64,000 nucleotides of DNA from the NCBI GenBank assembly GCA_019638455.1, contig JAHBTU010000003.1, positions 186,001-250,000 on the forward strand, in the 5' to 3' direction. The translations under genes were made by a program, and so were the position numbers. The notes under the pieces are model-generated. The model did not search any database. It worked only from the letters and a program-made list of their open reading frames with translations, and was not told the DNA's origin. Position 1 is the stretch's first letter; each line of letters starts with the position of its first letter. Source of the stretch: Saprospiraceae bacterium (GTDB lineage Bacteria; Bacteroidota; Bacteroidia; Chitinophagales; Saprospiraceae). Below, one piece after another: positions 34,888 through 43,160 of this stretch.

Positions 34888-34929
34888 GAGCACGGTAGGC
34901 ATTGTCCCTCTGATTCTCGCTGGGCAAAA

Positions 34930-35460
34930 TTAGCCCATTTTTTCTTTTCCACCTTGTATGCCGCGACTCCCGATCTCGATTATTTGCAAGTCACGAATAA
35001 GTCCCTCTTCAAGCGTGAAGCGCACGAGAGTTTTCACCTTGTGCCAGCCCTCATGACCGCAGGCACCGGGGTTGATGTGAAGGAATCCGAGTTGAGGGTC
35101 GGGCATTATTTTCAGTATATGTGAATGGCCACTGATGAACAGGCCGTTGCGCGGTGGGTCTGCCTGCAAAATTTTCCTGACACGCGGCTCATAGCGGCCC
35201 GGATAGCCGCCAATGTGTGTCATGAAGACTGCCACGCCCGCACACTCAAACCGCAGGTCGAGCGGCATGGCGGCTCGTATGTCGGCTCCGTCAATGTTGC
35301 CATACACCCCACGGAGCGGCTTGAACGCTTCCAATTGGCGCACAAGTTCCATGTTCCCAAAATCGCCTGCGTGCCATATTTCGTCACATTCGGCGAAGTG
35401 TTCAAACACCTTTTGGTCAAGGTGCGAGTGTGTGTCGGACATCAAGCCGATTCGTTTCAT
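34930..35460 (-). CDS. YfcE/MJ0936-type metallophosphodiesterase
   Basis: This 176-residue calcineurin-like fold has the metal-binding motifs in order: GLMSDTHSH (D-x-H), HAGDFG (GD), YGNIDG (GN in place of GNHE), MTHIGG and SGHSHI. Small proteins of this kind hydrolyse phosphodiesters; the natural substrate is mostly unknown. Its start codon is preceded directly by a six-copy 9-10 bp tandem repeat, and an IS1-family element lies further upstream. Confidence 0.9.
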   Translation of the reverse strand: MKRIGLMSDTHSHLDQKVFEHFAECDEIWHAGDFGNMELVRQLEAFKPLRGVYGNIDGADIRAAMPLDLRFECAGVAVFMTHIGGYPGRYEPRVRKILQADPPRNGLFISGHSHILKIMPDPQLGFLHINPGACGHEGWHKVKTLVRFTLEEGLIRDLQIIEIGSRGIQGGKEKMG

Positions 35461-35465
35461 GAATT

Positions 35466-35523
35466 AAGGTCATTAAAGGTCATTAAAGGTCATTAAGGTC
35501 ATTAAGGTCATTAAGGTCATTAA
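35466..35523. repeat. 9-10 bp tandem repeat upstream of phosphodiesterase
   Basis: GGTCATTAA(A) is repeated six times, first with 10-bp and then 9-bp spacing, ending 8 bases before the start codon of the minus-strand gene. It therefore lies in that gene's leader or promoter. Confidence 0.9.
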
Positions 35524-35581
35524 ATATGGAGCATTCAAAAAGTCATTTGAGGCCTTAGAGGGGCATTGCCAAAAGGTAGTG

Positions 35582-36058
35582 TCATTTTATGAGTGATATG
35601 TTGTAGTTGTAGACGAACAAATGGAGGTACAGTTCGTGCATTTCATCGGATTTTGAAAAGGATAGCGTTTTTCTGACGAATCGACAAATTCTCTGGCGAA
35701 GGGTGTTGTTCCAGCGTTCCACATGAGAAGTTTCCCCGGATTCTTTTCCCACCATCTTGTGTTTGCCTGTATCAATAACCGCGGCGTATGCCTCCCAAAA
35801 ATCGCTGAACGTTCGGCATTTTCGATATTCAGGCGGAATCAGTTCCCAAAACCGCCGACAAGATTGTTCGCTTCGGTCGCCGATGAAAAAAGAGACAATT
35901 TGACGTGTTCTGCGGCAAAGTGCTATCCAAACCCAGCGTTTAAAGTCTTTGCAATAGACAAAAGACCATAATTCATCCAGTTCGAGAACGTCTTTTTTCT
36001 TGGCCGGAAGCAACGTGGTCACGATGTCGGGAAGGGACTGCGCTTTTTTTTTATCCAC
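35582..36058 (-). CDS. insB: IS1-family InsB (transposase part, made by -1 frameshift)
   Basis: This 158-residue frame carries the IS1 transposase catalytic region: DELWSFV, the DR-x-F block around FFIGDRSEQSCRRFW, and SHVERWNNTLRQRICRFVRKT with the conserved Glu. The frame overlaps insA by 40 bases and is -1 relative to it across the run of nine A (36044-36052). Translation is expected through frameshifting rather than from the GTG at 36058. Confidence 0.9.
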   Translation of the reverse strand: MDKKKAQSLPDIVTTLLPAKKKDVLELDELWSFVYCKDFKRWVWIALCRRTRQIVSFFIGDRSEQSCRRFWELIPPEYRKCRTFSDFWEAYAAVIDTGKHKMVGKESGETSHVERWNNTLRQRICRFVRKTLSFSKSDEMHELYLHLFVYNYNISLIK

Positions 36059-36294
36059 CTCAGAGCCGTTTGGTGACTGATGCCAAAGGTTCTGGCAAGA
36101 CCCCGTGACGAACTGCGTTCTTGGGCCGCCCTGACGACCATTTCTTTAAATTCCTCGCTTTTCCGAAGCGTTTGAAACACCCCGCCGAAGCCGCAAGCCT
36201 TGCATTTGTACTTCGGATTGCCTGATGCGTTCGACCCGTTTTTCACAATGTGTTCAGAGCCACATTTATGGCAGCATTTTACATCTAATACCAT
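36019..36294 (-). CDS. insA: IS1-family InsA
   Basis: This 91-residue protein, the same length as E. coli InsA, has an N-terminal zinc ribbon (CCHKCGSEHIVKNG, YKCKACG) and a helix-turn-helix (GLARTFGISHQTALRW). It binds the IS ends and acts as a repressor. A longer in-frame start at 36366 lies outside the IS boundary, so 36294 is chosen. Near the end the codons ATA AAA AAA AAG allow a -1 slip into insB, producing the InsAB' transposase. Confidence 0.9.
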   Translation of the reverse strand: MVLDVKCCHKCGSEHIVKNGSNASGNPKYKCKACGFGGVFQTLRKSEEFKEMVVRAAQERSSSRGLARTFGISHQTALRWIKKKRSPFPTS

Positions 36295-36399
36295 TTCATA
36301 AAGTTTGACGCAAAAATACCAAATCACCCCCAAAATGACACTACCTGCCAAAATTTGAACGTTCAAAAATAACGCCTATACCCTCATTTCTTGGCGCTT

Positions 36400-37416
36400 T
36401 CATTCTACCATCAGGTTGCAGCCGCGCATCTCTGCGGCATCCAGTCGCCCCAGTACCTCGAATCGCCCGTCGGCATAGACCTTGCCCACATCCTCGGTCT
36501 GGATGAAGCTGCAAGTGTCCAAGTTGGCTAAGTCAATGATGTTCAGCACGCCTGTCCGTCCGGGAGGTACGAGGCAGAACGGGTCGTTGATTTCGGTGGC
36601 AAACACGCGCATGGTGGCTGCGGGGGCAAAAAGAGGGCCGCCCAGTGTGTACGCTTGCGAAAACAGTTCCGTCATTCCATATTCCGAATGAATGGCATCC
36701 ACTTGAAAAGCCACGCGGAGTGTTTCGTGCAGCTCCGAGCGGGTCATCTCGCGTCGCCGACCTTTCATGCCGCCTGTTTCCATGATGGTGATGCCCGATA
36801 GATTCATCGGGTACCGTTCGGCAAAGTCGAGCAGGGCAAAGCTAACCCCCAGCAGCAAAGTCTTGTATCGGTTCGCGCGGCAGATGGCCAGCACGTCGCG
36901 GAGGCGTTCCAAATCGTGAAGAAAAAAACCGCTTTCGGGATGCTTGGATAGTTGGATGAAATAATCGGCCATTGCCACGAGGGAGGAGCCTTCGCGCTCC
37001 AGATAGGATGGCAGCAGCGCCAACACGCGCCATTCCGACGGGTCGCCATACCATTGTGAAAAGCCGCGCCGGGTGTTTTCGAGATAAAATTGCGCATCGC
37101 GCACAAGATGTCGGGAGGGCATCTGCCCGGTGGTGGCGCTGCTGGTGAATACCGTCCGGGGCGCCCATGAACCCGTCTTGACCTCATTTGTTTTGAAGAA
37201 TTGGATGGGGAGGGTGGGGTAGAGGGTGGAAGGTGAAGGGTGGAGGGTGGAAGGAGGAAGGTGAGCGGGGAGACGTTTGAGCAATGTCAGGTATTGGGCG
37301 TAAAGCGGGTTGTGCGTGGCCTGATAATGAAATACGGCCAGTGCGAGCTCTTCGAAGCGCCTGTAGTCCAAATTCGTCAAGAGTGGCAATAATTCCGCCC
37401 GTTTGGGTGTTTGCAT
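36400..37416 (-). CDS. LuxE/PaaK-family acyl-protein synthetase-like enzyme
   Basis: This 338-residue adenylate-forming enzyme of the LuxE group has LPIQFFKTNEVKTG, the nucleotide loop TSSATTGQMPSRHLV, ETGGMKGRRREMTRSELHE, SEYGMTELFSQAY and the C-terminal GRTGVLNIIDLANL...EVLGR. In Bacteroidota such proteins activate an acyl group for a surface or cell-wall product; the exact substrate is unknown. Residues ~68-81 (PPSTLHPSPSTLYP) are a low-complexity insert coded by a purine-rich repeat on the plus strand. The ATG at 37416 is preferred to 37434. Confidence 0.85.
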   Translation of the reverse strand: MQTPKRAELLPLLTNLDYRRFEELALAVFHYQATHNPLYAQYLTLLKRLPAHLPPSTLHPSPSTLYPTLPIQFFKTNEVKTGSWAPRTVFTSSATTGQMPSRHLVRDAQFYLENTRRGFSQWYGDPSEWRVLALLPSYLEREGSSLVAMADYFIQLSKHPESGFFLHDLERLRDVLAICRANRYKTLLLGVSFALLDFAERYPMNLSGITIMETGGMKGRRREMTRSELHETLRVAFQVDAIHSEYGMTELFSQAYTLGGPLFAPAATMRVFATEINDPFCLVPPGRTGVLNIIDLANLDTCSFIQTEDVGKVYADGRFEVLGRLDAAEMRGCNLMVE

Positions 37417-37570
37417 AGCCTGAAAATACCGCAATTTTGAACATCAAATACAACCTACACTTCGCGTCGTCAAGTTTTCGGCATGATTGAAATTTCGAGC
37501 CTTTCAAAATCAAGGACTTCGAACATGGCGTGCCGAAGAATCTTGGCGAATAAAGGTACAAATTCACGCT

Positions 37571-38074
37571 ATGAAGAAAACCGTTTCGCTTGTTGCGTTG
37601 CTGCTCGCCACTGTTTCCATTTGTTTTTTCCAATTCTGCGTGAAGCCGCCGGATTATCCGAAAGAGCCGTTCATTGAGTTCGTGAGCCTCTCCAAAAACA
37701 TCATGCGCCAATCGAAGTTGGGACTCGACACGGTGCTCGTCACGTTCTCTTTCACCGATGGCAACGGCGACCTCGGCTCTGTGGACAATGAGCCAAGCAT
37801 TTTTATCGAGGATGGGCGCGACAGTTTTCCCCAAGAGCCTTACGCGATTCCTTACATAGAGCCTCAAGGCGCGGGCAACGGCATCTCTGGCACCATCACC
37901 GTCGCGCTCCCTACCACCTGCTGCATTTACACGGACGAGAATGGGTTCAAGTTTTCTTGCGAAACGGTACCCGTCGCGTTCGATACGCTCACCTATCTCA
38001 TATCCATCAAAGACCGAGCGGGCAATGTCAGCAACAAAATAACCACGCCGCCCATCGTGCTGATTTGCAAATGA
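37571..38074 (+). CDS. Predicted lipoprotein of unknown function
   Basis: This 167-residue protein has a hydrophobic N-terminus ending FFQFC, a plausible lipobox. The mature part (FIEFVSLSKNIM, TVLVTFSFTDGNGDLGS, YLISIKDRAGNVSN) looks like an Ig-like beta-sandwich found in Bacteroidota surface lipoproteins. The ATG at 37571 is chosen over an earlier in-frame start at 37487 because the signal sequence begins there. It is divergent from the LuxE-like gene. Confidence 0.7.
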   Translation: MKKTVSLVALLLATVSICFFQFCVKPPDYPKEPFIEFVSLSKNIMRQSKLGLDTVLVTFSFTDGNGDLGSVDNEPSIFIEDGRDSFPQEPYAIPYIEPQGAGNGISGTITVALPTTCCIYTDENGFKFSCETVPVAFDTLTYLISIKDRAGNVSNKITTPPIVLICK

Positions 38075-38099
38075 CATCCCTTCCGCTCAGCGATTTTTT

Positions 38100-38636
38100 T
38101 TATTTGAAAAAACTAAAAATCGTCTTCCCGTAATTGCGCACGTCGGTCAAATGCGGGTGCTTCAAAAAATCATGGTGCGGGTTGTGTTCCAGCACAAAAA
38201 GCCCGTCGGGCAGCAACAAGCCTTTTTCAAAAATCAAGTCGGGAATCGTGTCAATGGTCGGCAGCGCGTAGGGCGGGCCAGCGAATATGTAGTCCCATTG
38301 CTGCGTCGCGTGCTCGATGAAGCGAAACACATCCATTTGGTATATTTTCATGCATGGCTCGATGCCTAATTGGGCCGCTGTTTTGCGCACGAACCGCACG
38401 GCATCAGCAAATTTGTCCACATAGGTCACGTCCTCGCAACCCCGCGAGATAAACTCGTAGCTGTGGCTGCCTGTGCCTCCAAACAAGTCGAGCACCTTCG
38501 ATGCCTCAAAGTCCAGCTGATTGTTTAGGATATTGAAAAGTGCCTCTTTGGCGTAATCCGTTGTGGGTCGTGTTGGCCAATGGTCGGCTGGCGGGTTGAA
38601 GCGACGGCCTTTGAATTTTCCTCCGATAATTCTCAT
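38100..38636 (-). CDS. rsmD: 16S rRNA (guanine966-N2)-methyltransferase
   Basis: This 178-residue SAM methyltransferase starts RIIGGKFKGRRF. It has the SAM loop VLDLFGGTGSHSYEF and motif DVTYVDK, then IFAGPPYALP. The catalytic motif in this family is normally (D/N)PP(Y/F); here the first residue is Gly (codon GGC). The upstream neighbour is a DUF3822 gene ending 10 bases before, the usual pairing in Bacteroidota. A longer in-frame start at 38774 would overlap that gene. Confidence 0.92.
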   Translation of the reverse strand: MRIIGGKFKGRRFNPPADHWPTRPTTDYAKEALFNILNNQLDFEASKVLDLFGGTGSHSYEFISRGCEDVTYVDKFADAVRFVRKTAAQLGIEPCMKIYQMDVFRFIEHATQQWDYIFAGPPYALPTIDTIPDLIFEKGLLLPDGLFVLEHNPHHDFLKHPHLTDVRNYGKTIFSFFK

Positions 38637-38646
38637 AACGTGCGGC

Positions 38647-39510
38647 TTAAGTGGTGAGGATGGCTGATGGAGGAATGGAAAACAGGTCGAGCCAAAAGTG
38701 CTCGGGCCAGCCGTCGGCTTCCACTGGCAACACGGCGCTGAGCGGCAAATGCCCCAAACGTATCGTGTGCACATACCGAAAGAGCGTTTTGTAGTCCTCC
38801 GTGTGTTCTGCCAGATTGCCCGATACCGTCAGGGCAATTTCCTCTGGGGAGAGGCGAAACTGGTCGTAGGCCAGCAAGGTAAAATAAAGCAGGTCGCTGC
38901 TTTTTTGGAATTGGAACGCATTGTAGAGCAGCAGGTTCTGGCGGTCGAGCACGGCGATTTGCGCCGCGTGGTTGCGCACGTTGAGCATCACCTCGTAGCC
39001 GCTGGGCGATGCCCGATGTTGCCAGTATTTCAACATGGCGGTCGAGAGGTGTATCGTGTTGGCAGCGGGAAAATACTGCTCGCACAGTCGCGCCACCCAG
39101 GGTTCTACGGCATAGACCAAGTGACAGTCAAATTCGGGCAAAGGGTCATGATGGTAGGTGTAATTGGCCGGACGCAGCAAAAGTTGGAAGTAGGCTCCCA
39201 AATCTTCGGTCAACAACAACCGGCGTGGCACAAGGGTGGCGTTGAGGTTGAAAAAGGCACAATTGACCGTTGCAAAAGGCAAAGAAAAAAGAGGCTCGCC
39301 GCCAAAAACCGTGCGAATCGCGGTCTCCGCATCGTCAAAGTCGCGCCCGGTATGCGCGAGATGTCTGGTTTGCAGGGCACGCACCTCTCCGCTTTTTTCG
39401 GTGACCAGCAGGGAAACACTTTCCATTCCAATCACCACGTTCAAGACACAGCGCGCCGCCGAGCCTGCATCGAGCCTTGGGTCTTTGAAATCAAAAACAA
39501 GTTTTTCCAT
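38647..39510 (-). CDS. DUF3822 family protein
   Basis: This 287-residue protein is of the DUF3822 family found next to rsmD in many Bacteroidota. It looks like an ASKHA (actin-like) fold: LNVVIGMESVSLLV near the start, HLVYAVEPWVARLCEQYF in the middle, MLNVRNHAAQIAVLDRQNLLLYN and ALTVSGNLAEHTEDYKTLF later. The function is unknown. The ATG at 39510 is preferred over 39645 by family length. It is in an operon with rsmD. Confidence 0.82.
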   Translation of the reverse strand: MEKLVFDFKDPRLDAGSAARCVLNVVIGMESVSLLVTEKSGEVRALQTRHLAHTGRDFDDAETAIRTVFGGEPLFSLPFATVNCAFFNLNATLVPRRLLLTEDLGAYFQLLLRPANYTYHHDPLPEFDCHLVYAVEPWVARLCEQYFPAANTIHLSTAMLKYWQHRASPSGYEVMLNVRNHAAQIAVLDRQNLLLYNAFQFQKSSDLLYFTLLAYDQFRLSPEEIALTVSGNLAEHTEDYKTLFRYVHTIRLGHLPLSAVLPVEADGWPEHFWLDLFSIPPSAILTT

Positions 39511-39596
39511 GCTGAAAATAAGAAGGCCGGGAAACAAAAACTGGCGCAAATATGCACAGTTTCCTTTTCCCGGCCTCATTCGTTGTGTCTCGCCGC

Positions 39597-40007
39597 TCAC
39601 TTCGCCGCGACAGGCGCGACGGATGCGCCTTGCCCAATCCGGCAAGAGCCGTTGTAGCGGGCACCTTCTTCCACCACCATCGTCTTGGCCGTGATGTTGC
39701 CCTCTATCACTGCCGTGTCCATGAGGTGGAGCGCTTCTTTCACCAGCACATCGCCTTTTATCTTGCCTTTGATGGCTGCGTCGCGTGCGTCAATGTTGCC
39801 CTGCACATAGCTGGTGTCGCCCATCACGAATCGCTTGTCCACCTTCACCTCGCCGTGAATGGCCCCGTCGAGACGCACGTTTTCGGAGCAAACAAACTTG
39901 CCCTCAATGACGGTTCCTTTGGCGATCACGGTAGTGGTGGCGCTGTCGCTGGTGGTGCCGACGGTTGCGGCAGCCGTGTTTTTTTCTTTTGTACTGCTTC
40001 CAAACAT
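39597..40007 (-). CDS. Bactofilin (polymer-forming cytoskeletal protein)
   Basis: This 136-residue right-handed beta-helix protein has repeating turns every ~18 residues (VIAKGTVIEGKFVCSENVRL, GAIHGEVKVDKRFVMGD, NIDARDAAIKGKIKGDV, VIEGNITAKTMVVEEGA). Short disordered tails at both ends are typical. Bactofilins polymerise without nucleotide and help shape the cell or position proteins. It precedes the DUF3822-rsmD pair by 87 bases. Confidence 0.92.
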   Translation of the reverse strand: MFGSSTKEKNTAAATVGTTSDSATTTVIAKGTVIEGKFVCSENVRLDGAIHGEVKVDKRFVMGDTSYVQGNIDARDAAIKGKIKGDVLVKEALHLMDTAVIEGNITAKTMVVEEGARYNGSCRIGQGASVAPVAAK

Positions 40008-40134
40008 AAAGAGAAACGTGGTTAATGATGAAATCGGTTCGATGACACACCCTTGTTTCAGGCGGCATTTACCAACTAAGAATCATGCCAAAGTCAGCGC
40101 CATGTCGTGGAACAAAGGATGCTTGCAAATGTCG

Positions 40135-40142
40135 TAACTTTG
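40135..40142 (+). promoter_or_regulatory. -7 promoter box for tsaD
   Basis: TAACTTTG lies 50 bases before the ATG at 40193. An alternative start at 40163 would leave a 20-base leader. Confidence 0.55.
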
Positions 40143-40192
40143 CTCCATAATTTTTGAAAAAAATGGCTTTTACAGATGAAGGCCAGCACACT

Positions 40193-41185
40193 ATGAATGT
40201 CACAATTTTAGCCATCGAATCTTCTTGCGACGACACCTCCGCCGCCATCGTGCGCGATGGGGCGGTGCTGTCCAATTGCATCGCCAATCAGGAAGCCCAT
40301 CGGCAATATGGCGGGGTGGTGCCGGAAGTGGCTTCGCGGGCGCATCAGGCGAACATCATCCCGGTGGTGGACTGGGCGCTAAAAAAAGCGGGCGTCGCCA
40401 AAGAAGACATCAACGCGGTCGCTTTCACGCGCGGGCCAGGGCTGATGGGTTCGCTCTTGGTCGGCACCTCCTTTGCCAAAGCCTTCGCGCTGAGCCGCAA
40501 CCTGCCATTGATGGAGGTCAACCACCTGCAAGCGCATGTGCTGGCACATTTTGCCGAAACGCCCAAGCCTCGCTTCCCGTTTCTCTGCCTCACGGTGAGC
40601 GGCGGCCACACCCAAATCGTGTGGGTGCGCGATTTTCTCGACATGGAAATCATCGGCGAAACGCTCGACGACGCAGCAGGCGAAGCATTTGACAAAGCTG
40701 GCAAACTGCTTGGCCTCGGCTACCCCGCCGGGCCGCTCATTGACAAACTCGCCCGCGAAGGGCAGCCGCGTTTCCCTTTCCCCGAACCAGCCGTGCCGAG
40801 CCTGAATTTTAGTTTCAGCGGCCTGAAAACCTCGATTTTGTATTTTTTGAAAAAAGAAGTCGCAGCAAACCCCCTCTTCATTGAGGAAAACCTGCACGAC
40901 ATCTGCGCCTCCATCCAAACGAGCATCGTCACCATCCTGCTCAAAAAACTCCGCAAGGCGGCACGCCAAACGGGCATCCGGGAAGTCGCTATCGCTGGCG
41001 GAGTGAGCGCCAACTCGGCCCTGCGGCAAGCCTTCGAGGAAATGGGACAACAAGAGGGCTGGGCGACCTACATACCTGCCTTCCAGTATTGCACTGACAA
41101 CGCGGGTATGATAGGTGTGGCGGGTTATTACAAGTACCTCGCTGGCGAATTTTGCGGCCAAGATGTGGCGCCCTATGCACGATGA
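40193..41185 (+). CDS. tsaD: tRNA N6-threonylcarbamoyladenosine transferase
   Basis: This enzyme adds the threonylcarbamoyl group to A37 of ANN-decoding tRNAs, together with TsaB/TsaE. The 330-residue ASKHA protein has ILAIESSCDDTSAAIV, the metal-binding HLQAH, GPGLMGSLLVG, LTVSGGHTQIV and AIAGGVSANSALR near the end. Starts at 40163 and 40154 are in frame but add non-family residues. It is followed by a strong inverted repeat. Confidence 0.96.
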   Translation: MNVTILAIESSCDDTSAAIVRDGAVLSNCIANQEAHRQYGGVVPEVASRAHQANIIPVVDWALKKAGVAKEDINAVAFTRGPGLMGSLLVGTSFAKAFALSRNLPLMEVNHLQAHVLAHFAETPKPRFPFLCLTVSGGHTQIVWVRDFLDMEIIGETLDDAAGEAFDKAGKLLGLGYPAGPLIDKLAREGQPRFPFPEPAVPSLNFSFSGLKTSILYFLKKEVAANPLFIEENLHDICASIQTSIVTILLKKLRKAARQTGIREVAIAGGVSANSALRQAFEEMGQQEGWATYIPAFQYCTDNAGMIGVAGYYKYLAGEFCGQDVAPYAR

Positions 41186-41222
41186 AGCTCCCCCTCGTCA
41201 GGCAGCTATTCTCGGTTTGTAA

Positions 41223-41268
41223 GAGGTGTCATCTTTTGAGGAACGAAAAAGATGACACCTCGGCCTGT
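41223..41268 (+). terminator. 15-bp perfect inverted repeat after tsaD, probable terminator
   Basis: GAGGTGTCATCTTTT (41223-41237) pairs perfectly with 41247-41261 across a 9-base loop. A short T-run (GTTTTTG) follows. The motif (A)GGTGTC recurs twice more within the next 50 bases, so this may also be a small local repeat. Confidence 0.6.
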
Positions 41269-41431
41269 TTTTGAGATGTCACCCCTCCATGCTTCCGGGA
41301 CGACACCTCAGAACCCGATAAAACGAGCATCGCTGCTTGTCAAGCAAACGCATGAAAACATGGGTGTGGCAGTCAGCGAAGCCGAAGAAAACTTGCTTGT
41401 GAAAATTTAAAATGCACTCCCTACTCAAGCC

Positions 41432-43060
41432 TCAAAACTGAAAATAGATGAACGGCTGCACTTCCGACGACTTCACCTGCATCACCAAAACAACGACAAG
41501 CGTAAGCAAAATGGCCTTGCCAAGCAGAGGAAGAGCAGTCACCGTGTCTTGTGCTTTCATTTCCCACGCCTTGGGCAACAAATGCAACCCATAGCCGAGC
41601 GCCATCCAGAAGACTACCTCTGCGTAGCCTGCCATGAACTCGGAGAAAATGCCCGCGCGAAAATCAAACGCAATCTGATGCAGCATGGCTTGGGCGCTCT
41701 CCATGTTTTCCGCGCGAAAAAAAATCCAGCAGAAGCACACAAAGTGAAAAGTCCACAGGCCGCCCATCGCTTGGCGAAAGCCACCTGGCGAACGGGGGAA
41801 AATCTGCCGCACCCAACGCTCCGCTGCCAAAGCCAGCCCATGCAGCGCGCCCCAAAGAATGAACCGAGTAGCCGCGCCATGCCAAAGACCGCCAAGCAGC
41901 ATCGTGGTAAAAAGATTCAGATTCGTCGTCAGCCCCCTGCGGTCGTTCCGAAGCAAGGGAGGCAACGTCAGGATGGCAACCGCCACCAACCACAGCCCCA
42001 GCCAACCCCATTCGCCTGCCAGCCAACCTTTCGACACTGCCGCGCCCAACGCAAAGAACAAAAACAGTCCCGGAAAAAGCCATGTGCCCAAACCGCTGCC
42101 GCGATTGCCCCCGATGGCGATGTAGAGATAGTCGCGCAGCCAAGAAGAGAGCGAGATGTGCCAACGCCGCCAAAATTCGGTAATGCTCAGCGACTGATAG
42201 GGCGAGTCGAAGTTGATGGGAAACTTATAGCCCAGCAGCAACCCAATACCAATCGCCATATCCGTGTATCCGCTGAAATCGCAATAAATCTGCAAGGCAT
42301 ACCCATACACCCCGAAGAGATTTTCCAGCCCAGTGTATTGCAAAGGGGAGTCGAACACGCGGTCCACGAAGTTGATGCTGATATAGTCCGAAATGACAGC
42401 CTTTTTGAACAATCCGATGCAAAACAAAAACACGCCCCGCCCGAAATCTTCCCTTGAAATAAAAAGCGGCTGGCGAATCTGGGGCAAAAAGTCAGCAGCC
42501 CGCACTATCGGCCCCGCCACCATTTGGGGGAAAAACGTGACGAAAAAAGTATAGTCCCAAATATCGTCGAGCGCCTTCAACTGGCCCCGATACACATCAA
42601 TTGTGTAGCTAAGCGACTGAAAAGTGAAGAACGAGATGCCCACTGGCAGGAAAATGTCGAATGGCCCGATGCTTGCGCCAGTCAGCCCGTTCCACCATCC
42701 GGCCAAGAAGTTGGTGTATTTGAAATAGCCCAGCATCCCCAAATTGGCCACAAGGCTCAGCACCAGCAGCCACTTTTTCTTTTGTTTCGTGTCGGCCTGC
42801 TCTATCCATTTGGCGAGATTGAAATCCACCACTACGCTTGCCACCAGCAGCAGGAAGTAGATGCCGCTGCTTTTGTAGTAGAAAAAAATGGAAAACACGA
42901 TGCCCCACAGGATGCGAGGCCGTTCGTGGGGTTGGAGCGCCCTGTAAATGAGCAAAAAGCCCAAGAACAAAAATAAAAAAAGGCCGCTGCTAAATATCAG
43001 CGGCGACTCCGGGTGATAGACAAACTGAGCGAGAATTTTGGCGAGGTCGAAGTGGAACAC
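41432..43060 (-). CDS. MBOAT-family O-acyltransferase (AlgI/DltB-like)
   Basis: This 542-residue protein has about ten transmembrane helices and the MBOAT marks: FLPVGISFFTFQSLSYTID, SPYQSLSITEFWRRWHISLS (SFWRRWH-like), and GGLWHGA with the catalytic His. It transfers an acyl or acetyl group to an extracytoplasmic polysaccharide or lipid. Members often have an adjacent partner of the AlgJ/SGNH type, but none is present here. It has its own -7 box. Confidence 0.93.
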   Translation of the reverse strand: MFHFDLAKILAQFVYHPESPLIFSSGLFLFLFLGFLLIYRALQPHERPRILWGIVFSIFFYYKSSGIYFLLLVASVVVDFNLAKWIEQADTKQKKKWLLVLSLVANLGMLGYFKYTNFLAGWWNGLTGASIGPFDIFLPVGISFFTFQSLSYTIDVYRGQLKALDDIWDYTFFVTFFPQMVAGPIVRAADFLPQIRQPLFISREDFGRGVFLFCIGLFKKAVISDYISINFVDRVFDSPLQYTGLENLFGVYGYALQIYCDFSGYTDMAIGIGLLLGYKFPINFDSPYQSLSITEFWRRWHISLSSWLRDYLYIAIGGNRGSGLGTWLFPGLFLFFALGAAVSKGWLAGEWGWLGLWLVAVAILTLPPLLRNDRRGLTTNLNLFTTMLLGGLWHGAATRFILWGALHGLALAAERWVRQIFPRSPGGFRQAMGGLWTFHFVCFCWIFFRAENMESAQAMLHQIAFDFRAGIFSEFMAGYAEVVFWMALGYGLHLLPKAWEMKAQDTVTALPLLGKAILLTLVVVLVMQVKSSEVQPFIYFQF

Positions 43061-43104
43061 AATACGTTATCCGCCCAATTTTTGGGCCAGATGAAAAAAC
43101 GGGG

Positions 43105-43112
43105 CAAAAGTA
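43105..43112 (-). promoter_or_regulatory. -7 promoter box for MBOAT gene
   Basis: TACTTTTG on the minus strand lies 44 bases before the ATG. Confidence 0.62.
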
Positions 43113-43160
43113 AAAATGCCAACGACCAAAATTTTTCAAAAATTGGCGAACTTCTGAAAG

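Larger units (their letters stand above)
35575..36345 (-). mobile_element. Complete IS1-family insertion sequence
   Basis: The element is 771 bp, with perfect 14-bp terminal inverted repeats (GGTAGTGTCATTTT at 35575-35588 and its complement at 36332-36345). The 8-bp target duplication TGCCAAAA is at 35567-35574 and 36346-36353. It contains insA and insB in overlapping frames with an A9 slippery run. Size, ends, duplication length and gene order all match IS1 (768 bp). Both ORFs are intact, so it may be active. Confidence 0.95.

Noticed and set aside
35466..35523. CRISPR or replication iterons at the GGTCATTAA array
   Set aside because: Units are 9-10 bp without spacers, and no replication initiator gene is near.
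37184..38077. A 297-codon minus-strand frame over the lipoprotein at 37571
   Set aside because: It conflicts with a signal-peptide-bearing gene and with the LuxE-like gene start, and has no recognisable domain.
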